This document shows, piece after piece, positions 1 to 6,249 of a stretch of 10,963 bases of DNA (its first letter is position 1; every line of letters begins with the position of its first letter). Both the position numbers and the translations under genes were made by a program. Source of the DNA: Thermomicrobiaceae bacterium (lineage in GTDB: Bacteria > Chloroflexota > Chloroflexia > Thermomicrobiales > Thermomicrobiaceae). Below the pieces are notes generated by a model. That model was not told where the DNA came from. It worked only from the letters and a program-made list of their open reading frames with translations, and ran no database searches. The DNA lies in the NCBI GenBank assembly GCA_007123655.1, contig SKKR01000169.1:1-10963 (forward strand), written 5' to 3'.

Positions 1-1659
1 CCGAAGTTCAAGGGGGCGAAAGAAAAGAAAGCCACCGCGGAACGCGTTTTCGAGGTGGCGACGGCAACCGCGAGATTTTTCAGCCCAACTTCACCGATTA
101 CGGTCTCGCTCGATGCACTCGCCGAGCATCTCTCGGTAGTCGACGGTGGAAGTGTGGACGACGTCCGCAAATCTATCGAAGAGGCGCTGAAGACGAACAA
201 TCACATCTTTCTCCGCGAACAACGAGACGACCACGTTGTGTATATCACGACGAAGAACGGAGCGACTCCTGAGGCCCCCGAAGACGTCGGGAGTGCTCAC
301 TCATTCGCCAGACGGTTTATTGATCCACCCCCGGTTCCCGAGAGCGCGCCACGAAGAAGGCGCAGCCCAGAACCGCAGGCCAATCACACCGATCAGGTTC
401 TGGATGAGCAAGTCTCGGACGTGATGTCTGGAGATGAAGACGTGGTCGTGCCGCCAGAGGCGCCACAGCCTGCGAGGGAACCGGCGTTCTCAGCGCCGCC
501 GGTTACGGAGGAAGTTACCGAGATCTCGGACGCCACCGACGAGGAACTTGCGCAAGCGCTTCGTGATCAACTCGCGTTCGATTACTCCGTCGCCAATTTC
601 GGCAACAGCTGGATGGCGGAGGACAAGGTGCCCCGGCTCAGTCGCGGGGACCTTCGCCGGATCAAAGACTACATCGCCGAGCAGGGTCAGCCAGTCACTG
701 ACCACCAGATCGTCCAGGACCTACTGGGCATACGGCAGAGCGCTCAGGAATACGAACTGCATCTGTTCGCCGTCAATTTCCGGCTCTCGCGCGAGACCAG
801 AGAGTTTGAGTTCGTCGGGATTCCGGAGGCGCATCGCTGGACCACAAGCGGTATCGAAACACCCGGACCCGCGCTTCGAAAGGCGAGTGAAGTAGGTCAG
901 GACTACCGCGTGCTGGTTGACGTCGATGACGTCGCCGAACAAGCGGAGGAAGGTGTCGTTGAGCACGTCCTGACATTTTACGAGCACCGTCATGGAGTCC
1001 TTCCATACGACGCCGCTTTCCAGGCAATCATCTCAGGTCCGGTGCTACTTGGGCAGCGCGCCGCCATCGTGCAGTTCGAATCGCCGTTGACCAGTCAGAG
1101 TTTCCCGGTCGAGCTGCGGTTTGCATCCGGAAGCCGGGGAGGGTTCCTGTCCGGTTTTGCCGACTTTTTCAAGGAGCACCTTGTGCCGGGCGCTTTCGTT
1201 ACGATTGAGGCCTCGGACAAGCCTGGTACGTACACTATCGAGTTCCTGAACGTTTCCGGTCAGGATCGGAAGCTCCTGACACTGGATGAGAAGAAGAACG
1301 AATACAGGTTCGAGTCCGTCACGTTCTATTGTGCTCCGAACGAGGATATGCTGGTCTCTGAGAACCGGTTCCCCAAGCTCGCCGGCACCAGCCCGCTCGA
1401 CGAACGGACACGCCGCCAGCCGGCGAAGGTTCTGGCGTACGCGTTCAAGTATGTGGGCGAGAAACTCGAGGACGAGGGCGAGCGGCTGATGGCCGTCATG
1501 GACGAACTTGTGGCCGCGGCCAACATCGAGCGGCCGATGCCTCCTCAGTTCATCCGATCAATCGCTCAATCTGACGCTCATCCTGAATTCACACTTGATC
1601 CGGAGGCGGATGATGTCGTCTACTACCGATCAGGAGCCGACTCCGAATCAGCCGGCTGA
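1..1659 (+). CDS. Uncharacterised multidomain protein with winged-helix-like segments (5' end outside window)
   Basis: I do not recognise this gene. The frame is open from base 1 with no stop. A GTG at 55 is the first possible start, but it has no Shine-Dalgarno sequence and sits in a lysine/alanine-rich stretch that reads straight into it, so the gene probably begins upstream. Counting that GTG as residue 1: residues 15-68 look like a small winged helix (helices, then a 'VVYITT' strand). Residues 90-160 are a Pro/Arg/Glu-rich, probably disordered linker. Residues 163-262 hold a second helical module ending in strands ('FEFVG'), possibly another winged helix. Residues 320-400 are mainly beta and include 'LVPGAFVTIEA', loosely like B3-type barrels. 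Residues 415-490 are a conserved-looking alpha/beta tail. A nucleic-acid-binding role is a guess from fold impressions only. There is no signal peptide in the visible part and no enzyme motif. Its end overlaps the HEAT gene, so the two are probably made together. Confidence 0.75.
   Translation, partial: PKFKGAKEKKATAERVFEVATATARFFSPTSPITVSLDALAEHLSVVDGGSVDDVRKSIEEALKTNNHIFLREQRDDHVVYITTKNGATPEAPEDVGSAHSFARRFIDPPPVPESAPRRRRSPEPQANHTDQVLDEQVSDVMSGDEDVVVPPEAPQPAREPAFSAPPVTEEVTEISDATDEELAQALRDQLAFDYSVANFGNSWMAEDKVPRLSRGDLRRIKDYIAEQGQPVTDHQIVQDLLGIRQSAQEYELHLFAVNFRLSRETREFEFVGIPEAHRWTTSGIETPGPALRKASEVGQDYRVLVDVDDVAEQAEEGVVEHVLTFYEHRHGVLPYDAAFQAIISGPVLLGQRAAIVQFESPLTSQSFPVELRFASGSRGGFLSGFADFFKEHLVPGAFVTIEASDKPGTYTIEFLNVSGQDRKLLTLDEKKNEYRFESVTFYCAPNEDMLVSENRFPKLAGTSPLDERTRRQPAKVLAYAFKYVGEKLEDEGERLMAVMDELVAAANIERPMPPQFIRSIAQSDAHPEFTLDPEADDVVYYRSGADSESAG
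1602..1606 (+). promoter_or_regulatory. Ribosome binding site that fixes the HEAT-repeat gene start
   Basis: GGAGG lies inside the end of the preceding gene, 6 bases before the ATG at 1613 and only 3 before the adjacent ATG at 1610. The spacing favours 1613. The much earlier in-frame start at 1508 has no such site and would lengthen the overlap to about 150 bp. Confidence 0.6.
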
Positions 1660-2569
1660 CGTCAAACAAATTCTGAGCAAGGCAGCGGCCGGACATCTCG
1701 AGTCTGGCCGCATTGCCGACCTGTCTGATCCAACACGCCAGCAACTGCGGGCCTTTGTCTCGATCTGGCCGACATTGCCGACCGAGACTCGCCGTTATCT
1801 CGTTCGAGAGATGGCACGGCAGGCACAGGAAAACCTCGCGCTCGACTTCCGGCGCCTTCTCCACCAGGCACTCGAAGATGATGATTCGGAGGTTCGCGCT
1901 CTGGCGATCCAGTCGCTCTGGGAAGAACATTCCTCTTCATTCCTCCGTGCGCTTTGCGAACTTGGCCGGCATGAGCAGGACGCCGCGGTACAGGAAGCAA
2001 TCGCGATCTCCCTGGGCAGGTTCGCGTTCATGGCGGAGGTCAACGAACTCGACCAGGAAGAGGCGGAGCGAACGAGATCCGCGCTGCTTCATTTGCTCGA
2101 GCACGGGCGGACCTGGATGGTGAAACGCCGAGCGCTGGAATCCGCCGGTTACATGACGGAAGATCCGGAGATCAACTGTGAGATTCTCGATACGTACCAG
2201 TCGGAATTCGAGCAGGAACGGGCCGGCGCCCTGGTTGCAATGGGACACAGCCTCGACAACCGCTGGTACGGCACCGTGATGCGCGAACTTGCCAACGAAG
2301 ATCCTGACATTCGCTGCGAAGCCGTTCGTGCTGCTGGTCAGTTCGGAAACCCGGATGCGATCGATGCGCTCGGCAAGATGATCGACGACGAAGACGACGA
2401 AATTCGGCATGTCGCCATTCATTCGATCGGTCAGATCGGCGGCGACAAGGCGGTCGAGATGCTGAGATATCTCGAGAAACAGGCTGACGAGGATCTCAAG
2501 TCGGAGATCGACAGCGCGCTCGAGGAAGCGAAGTTCCTCGCCGAGCCGACCGGCATGGGGGACCGATGA
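1613..2569 (+). CDS. HEAT-repeat (PBS lyase-like) protein
   Basis: A 318-residue, acidic, all-helical protein. After a polar N-terminal tail (residues 1-40) it consists of paired helices in the HEAT/PBS-lyase pattern. The clearest repeats are at about 79-104 ('DDDSEVRALAIQSL'), 221-245 ('NEDPDIRCEAVRAAGQFG') and 250-276 ('DDEDDEIRHVAIHSIGQIG'), with weaker ones at 111-137, 156-180 and 280-305. Such solenoids usually serve as protein-binding scaffolds or act in chromophore/cofactor-lyase families. No catalytic residues are evident and no phycobilisome context exists here, so a scaffold is the safer reading. There is no signal peptide or membrane segment, so it is likely cytoplasmic. Its first 47 bases overlap the preceding gene in another frame, and its TGA overlaps the ATG of the FemX-like gene, so its translation is probably coupled on both sides. 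The partner is unknown; the upstream protein is the obvious candidate. Confidence 0.85.
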   Translation: MSSTTDQEPTPNQPADVKQILSKAAAGHLESGRIADLSDPTRQQLRAFVSIWPTLPTETRRYLVREMARQAQENLALDFRRLLHQALEDDDSEVRALAIQSLWEEHSSSFLRALCELGRHEQDAAVQEAIAISLGRFAFMAEVNELDQEEAERTRSALLHLLEHGRTWMVKRRALESAGYMTEDPEINCEILDTYQSEFEQERAGALVAMGHSLDNRWYGTVMRELANEDPDIRCEAVRAAGQFGNPDAIDALGKMIDDEDDEIRHVAIHSIGQIGGDKAVEMLRYLEKQADEDLKSEIDSALEEAKFLAEPTGMGDR

Positions 2570-3657
2570 TCCAGCCGGCGGTGTCGCCATCGCATCCTGC
2601 GGGAACCAATCAAGGTCATTCGATCCGCGTGTCCCTCGTCGAAGACCCATCGGTCTGGGACGCCGCGATCGCCAGCCTGAACGGGAGCATCCTTCAATCC
2701 TGGGTGTGGGGCGAGTTCAAGTCACGGCACGGCTGGGAAAAAGCGTTACGCATACTGGTGCAGGAATCGGGCGATCCGGTCATTTCCGGGCAAGTGCTGA
2801 TTCGCCGAATCGGGCCATTCTCTGTGCTGTACGTCCCGCGCGGGCCCGCCGCCAGGGAGGCATCCGACGCATGCTGGTCGGCGTTCACGATCGAACTCAA
2901 CCGAATCGCCCGCAACGAGAACGCGGTCGTTTCCTTCGTTGAGCCGGAACGCCCGGTCGAGACGCTGCAGGCGTCACACGGTGATCTCGCCTGGCACCCC
3001 GCCCCTGTTGAGCTGCAGCCGCTCAGGACAATCAAAGTCCCCCTGGATTCGGATGACGAGTCAATCCTTCAGCGGATGAAGAGCAAAACACGCTACAACA
3101 TCCGGCTCGCAATCCGGCGTGGAGTGACGGTACGGGAAGCAGACGCGAACGAGATTGTGCCGTTTTACGAGATGCTCGAAGAGACGAGCGGCCGGGACCG
3201 CTCCGGGGAGTTCGCGATCCACGGCATCGACTACTACGCTGATCTCCTGAACGTGCTCGGTGACAGCGCACAGTTCCTGCTGGCCGAGATCGACGGCGAG
3301 ATCGCGGCCGGGGCGATTCTGTTTCACCATCTTGACGAAACGATCTACATGTTCGGCGCGTCGACCCAGAGGCACCAGCGACACATGCCTGCCCATCTAA
3401 TCCAGTTCGAGGCGATGCGCCGGGCCCGGGAGCGCGGCAGCGCACGTTACGACCTCTGGGGCATCCCGGCAACGGATGAACCTCCCGACGAACTCGGCGG
3501 CGACAGGGTCAACGTGCGAAGTGGCATGTGGGGCGTCTACCGGTTCAAACTGGGGTTCGGCGGCGACATTGTGTCCTACCCCGGGGTGCTCGAGCGCCAA
3601 CACTTCCCATCACTGGTGAGACTCTGGCGCGCTTTCCGAAGTGGACCAGGGGCATGA
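2566..3657 (+). CDS. FemAB/FemX-family peptidoglycan branch aminoacyltransferase
   Basis: A 363-residue member of the FemAB family, which uses aminoacyl-tRNA to add amino acids to the side chain of the third stem-peptide residue of lipid-linked or nucleotide-linked murein precursors at the inner face of the membrane. Family marks in order: 'ILQSWVWGEFKSRHGW' (42-57), 'VLYVPRGPA' (87-95), 'MKSKTRYNIRLAIRRGV' (171-187), the second GNAT-like half with 'YMFGAS' (261-266), 'YDLWGIP' (295-301) and 'FKLGFGG' (327-333). There is no coiled-coil arm between the halves as in tRNA-synthetase-like FemA/B, so it resembles FemX-type single enzymes. The ATG sits in a 4-bp ATGA overlap with the HEAT gene, preceded by a G-rich stretch (2557-2562), and its own stop overlaps the murE start. 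The murE neighbour strongly supports a peptidoglycan role. The amino acid added cannot be read from the sequence; some GNAT-like relatives have other acceptors. Confidence 0.87.
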   Translation: MIQPAVSPSHPAGTNQGHSIRVSLVEDPSVWDAAIASLNGSILQSWVWGEFKSRHGWEKALRILVQESGDPVISGQVLIRRIGPFSVLYVPRGPAAREASDACWSAFTIELNRIARNENAVVSFVEPERPVETLQASHGDLAWHPAPVELQPLRTIKVPLDSDDESILQRMKSKTRYNIRLAIRRGVTVREADANEIVPFYEMLEETSGRDRSGEFAIHGIDYYADLLNVLGDSAQFLLAEIDGEIAAGAILFHHLDETIYMFGASTQRHQRHMPAHLIQFEAMRRARERGSARYDLWGIPATDEPPDELGGDRVNVRSGMWGVYRFKLGFGGDIVSYPGVLERQHFPSLVRLWRAFRSGPGA

Positions 3658-5189
3658 CACCTGCCGCGATTTCGCTTGCCGATCTCATCGAGCGGTCAGG
3701 CGCCAGCCTGGTATCCGGTGATCCGAAAACCCCGATTACCAGCGTGCATTACGACTCCCGCTCGGTACGACCCGGGGGACTCTTCGTCGCGCTCCGTGGT
3801 GAGTACGTAGACGGGCACGACTTCCTGGAGGACGCACGTAGCCGGGGGGCCGTGGCCGCGCTCGTGGAACCCGATCGCGACGCAACCGGTTTCCAGGCAC
3901 TCGCGGCGGTGAATAACACCCGGCGAGCACTCTCACCAGTTGCGGCGCGATTCTACGGCAACCCCGGAGATTCTCTTGGAGTTGTCGGCGTCACCGGAAC
4001 CGACGGTAAGACGACCACCGGGTATCTCATCGACGCGTTGCTCCGCTCAGCTGGATTCAGGACGGGTCTGATCGGTACGGTCGCCATTCGCGTGGCGAAC
4101 TCGGTTATCGAGCACGATACCCGCCAGACAACGCCGGAATCGCTGGAAGTGCAGCGCCTGCTGGCGGGGATGCGCGAGTATCGCGTTAACTGGGCCGTCA
4201 TCGAAGCGACATCTCACGCGCTCGCTCTCTACCGACTGGACGATTGCCCGTTCGACATCGGCGTGGTGACCAACGTAACCCGGGAGCATCTTGACTTCCA
4301 CGGAACCATCGAGGCGTATCGGGCGGCCAAAGCGAGGCTCATCGAGCGGGTTGAATCGAGCGAGGACCGGCCCTATCCGCGCGGGGCAGTGCTCAACGCC
4401 GACGATGAAGGCGCGAGAATCATCGGCGCGAAGGCGACCACGGTCCCGGTGACCTGGTTCAGCGTTTCCGATCGGAGCGCATCGCTGTACGCCGATCGCG
4501 TATTTGTTCATTCAAGCGGAACAACGTTCGATTTGCACGCTGGTCCGGACACAGTCACGGTAAATTTGAAACTAATTGGCCGCTATAACGTCTTTAACGC
4601 AATGGCCGCGGCGGGCGTGGGCCTGATTCTAGGAATGGATCTGGACGCGATCGGGCACGGTCTGGAATCGCTCTCCGGCGTCCCCGGGCGCATGCAGCGA
4701 ATTGACATGGGACAGCCGTTCAACGTTATCGTGGACTACGCACACTCACCGGCGTCGCTTGAGCAAACACTCGATCTTGCCCGTTCGGTGACGGACGGAC
4801 GGTTGATCGCGGTATCCGGAAGCGCCGGAGAACGTGATCAGGGAAAACGACCGGTTCAGGGAGAAGTCAGCGCGCGAATGGCCGAGTTCTCGATCTTCAC
4901 GTCTGAGGATCCGCGATTCGAGGATCCGGTTCAGATTCTTCGAGATATCGCTGCCGGTGCCGAGTCCGCGGGCGGAAAACAAAGCGTGGACTTCGTGATC
5001 GTCGAAAACCGTCGGGATGCGATCGAACTGGCGATCGATTCGGCGCAACCGGGAGACACCGTCTTGCTGGCCGGAAAAGGTCACGAAACGTGTATGATTT
5101 ACGGTGATCTTCGCGTTCCGTGGAACGAGGCCTTAGAAGTGTCAGATGCACTCAGGCGCCGAGGATTTCACGAAGCAGATCGGGAGTAG
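3654..5189 (+). CDS. murE: MurE-type UDP-MurNAc-tripeptide synthetase
   Basis: A cytoplasmic Mur ligase of 511 residues, normal for the family. It uses ATP to add a diamino acid to UDP-MurNAc-L-Ala-D-Glu. The N-terminal UDP-sugar-binding domain (1-105) has 'DSRSVRPGGLFVAL' (34-47). The central ATPase domain has the P-loop 'GTDGKTTT' (115-122), 'TTPES' (159-163), 'EATSHAL' (184-190), 'TNVTREHLDFHGT' (206-218) and K226, the expected carbamylated lysine. 'GRYNVFNAMAA' is at 309-319 and 'GVPGRMQRI' at 342-350. The C-terminal domain has 'VDYAHSPASLEQTL' (360-373), 'GERDQGKRP' (392-400), the substrate motif EDPR (418-421) and 'GKGHE' (474-478). Meso-DAP enzymes usually carry DNPR; here the Asn position is Asp, which suggests L-Lys or L-Orn. 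The start is the ATG in the ATGA overlap with the femX-like gene. The frame is open earlier, but no upstream start aligns with the family N-terminus. Confidence 0.95.
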   Translation: MTPAAISLADLIERSGASLVSGDPKTPITSVHYDSRSVRPGGLFVALRGEYVDGHDFLEDARSRGAVAALVEPDRDATGFQALAAVNNTRRALSPVAARFYGNPGDSLGVVGVTGTDGKTTTGYLIDALLRSAGFRTGLIGTVAIRVANSVIEHDTRQTTPESLEVQRLLAGMREYRVNWAVIEATSHALALYRLDDCPFDIGVVTNVTREHLDFHGTIEAYRAAKARLIERVESSEDRPYPRGAVLNADDEGARIIGAKATTVPVTWFSVSDRSASLYADRVFVHSSGTTFDLHAGPDTVTVNLKLIGRYNVFNAMAAAGVGLILGMDLDAIGHGLESLSGVPGRMQRIDMGQPFNVIVDYAHSPASLEQTLDLARSVTDGRLIAVSGSAGERDQGKRPVQGEVSARMAEFSIFTSEDPRFEDPVQILRDIAAGAESAGGKQSVDFVIVENRRDAIELAIDSAQPGDTVLLAGKGHETCMIYGDLRVPWNEALEVSDALRRRGFHEADRE

Positions 5190-5191
5190 GG

Positions 5192-5196
5192 AAGGA
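5192..5196 (+). promoter_or_regulatory. Ribosome binding site for the lipoprotein gene (GTG start)
   Basis: AAGGA, within a purine-rich run, lies 5 bases before the GTG at 5202 in the 12-base gap after murE. It supports the GTG start, which gives a complete lipoprotein signal peptide. Confidence 0.5.
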
Positions 5197-5201
5197 AGCG
5201 A

Positions 5202-6200
5202 GTGACCACGAGACGCTCATACAGTTATGCGTTCGTTTTCGGCGTTCTCATAACGCTCGTTCTCGCCGGCTGTGGCGAGATGGACTCCGAGGCCGACCCC
5301 AGAGTGCAGATCGGGTCCGAGCCGGAGGGTCGGATTCTCTTCGCGGCAGACGGTGACATTCATATGTGGAACGGATCGTCATCCGAGCGCATTACTGACG
5401 TTGGCGACGCGAGTTCGCCGGCCTGGTCCAGCAACAGAACGCAGTACATGTTCGTGCGAACCGGCGACGCGTACTCTGATCTGATTCTTGCGAACATCAA
5501 CACGGGCGAGATGCGAAACGTCACTGGAAACCAGCCGGGTTTCACTCCGGGTACCCCGGATTACCTGAGCCAGGTGGCCTGGGCAATGGATCCGGTGTTC
5601 TCTCCGGCCGGTACCGCGCTCGCCTACGTTAGCGATGTTGGAACGGACAAGAATTTTCTCTGGCACCGCAGCAGCGTTGACACCGACCCGTGGCGCGTTC
5701 CCTGTTCCCAACGCACCTACGACAACGTGGAAAGGCCTGATTTTTCGCCGGATGGGTCACAGGTCGTGTTTGCGCAGCGATCGAGCGGTCCGGCGGATCT
5801 GAATCGGTGGATGGACATCAAGATCTGCGATCTCAACACGGGGGAATTGACGGTTCTCACCGAGGGTGACGTCGACGAGGCGTCTTTCTACCCGCGCTGG
5901 TCACCGGACGGGGAGTGGATCGCATTCGTTCGGCGGCTGGACGGCCAGTCAAACATCTGGGTCATGCCCGCCGAAGGCGGCGACGCGATTCAGTTAACCG
6001 ATGAGGGTGACGTCACGGCACCTGAATGGTCCCCGGACGGAAACTTTATCGCGTTCCTGGACCCCGAGGGTAGCAGTTTCCGGGCGGCATACATCGAGTT
6101 TGACGTGGGCGCGAACGGAACTCCGTCCGCCTCCGATTCCAGCACCCTGTTCAGTGAGGATGGGCTGGATGGCCCGTCAGGACTCAGCTGGATCCAATAG
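5202..6200 (+). CDS. Lipoprotein with TolB-like PD40 (WD40-like) beta-propeller
   Basis: A 332-residue exported protein. Residues 1-24 form a lipoprotein signal: Arg at 4-5, a hydrophobic core at 10-22 and the lipobox L-A-G-C with C24 as the lipidated cysteine. The mature part is a propeller made of PD40 repeats, each with an 'xWSPDG/xFSPDG' turn followed by a strand: 73-85 (degenerate, 'PAWSSN'), 131-143 ('PVFSPAG'), 179-191 ('PDFSPDGSQVVF'), 231-243 ('PRWSPDGEWIAF') and 274-286 ('PEWSPDGNFIAF'). A further blade near 44-57 is likely. Such propellers bind proteins or ligands; no catalytic residues are seen. It is TolB-like by fold only: no other tol or pal gene is visible, and an equivalent role is not implied. 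It is probably anchored on the outer face of the cytoplasmic membrane. It follows murE by 12 bp, so it is likely in the same transcript and may have a cell-envelope role. It is the last gene of the plus-strand set. Confidence 0.85.
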   Translation: MTTRRSYSYAFVFGVLITLVLAGCGEMDSEADPRVQIGSEPEGRILFAADGDIHMWNGSSSERITDVGDASSPAWSSNRTQYMFVRTGDAYSDLILANINTGEMRNVTGNQPGFTPGTPDYLSQVAWAMDPVFSPAGTALAYVSDVGTDKNFLWHRSSVDTDPWRVPCSQRTYDNVERPDFSPDGSQVVFAQRSSGPADLNRWMDIKICDLNTGELTVLTEGDVDEASFYPRWSPDGEWIAFVRRLDGQSNIWVMPAEGGDAIQLTDEGDVTAPEWSPDGNFIAFLDPEGSSFRAAYIEFDVGANGTPSASDSSTLFSEDGLDGPSGLSWIQ

Positions 6201-6235
6201 GCGGACGGCATCGCGAGAAAGGCCGGTTATCCGCC
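6200..6235. terminator. Possible hairpin between convergent genes
   Basis: GGCGGA (6200-6205) is complementary to TCCGCC (6230-6235), and inside it CGGC (6206-6209) pairs with GCCG (6222-6225), with a 4-base bulge on one side and a 12-base loop. It occupies the 49-bp gap between the lipoprotein stop and the aspS stop, where a bidirectional terminator would be useful. Neither side has a T-run, so it is not a classical intrinsic terminator. It may be fortuitous in GC-rich DNA. Confidence 0.3.
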
Positions 6236-6249
6236 ATCCTGCAGCCGGT

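Noticed and set aside
1508..1612. Earlier start for the HEAT-repeat protein
   Set aside because: It would lengthen the overlap with the preceding gene to about 150 bp, lacks a ribosome binding site and adds a sequence unlike HEAT helices.
1937..2650. Minus-strand open frame of 237 codons opposite the HEAT gene
   Set aside because: It mirrors the HEAT coding frame, crosses the tightly coupled HEAT/femX junction and has no recognisable product.
3528..3653. N-terminal extension of MurE
   Set aside because: It is the femX C-terminus in another frame; the ATG at 3654 gives the normal MurE N-terminus and an ATGA overlap.
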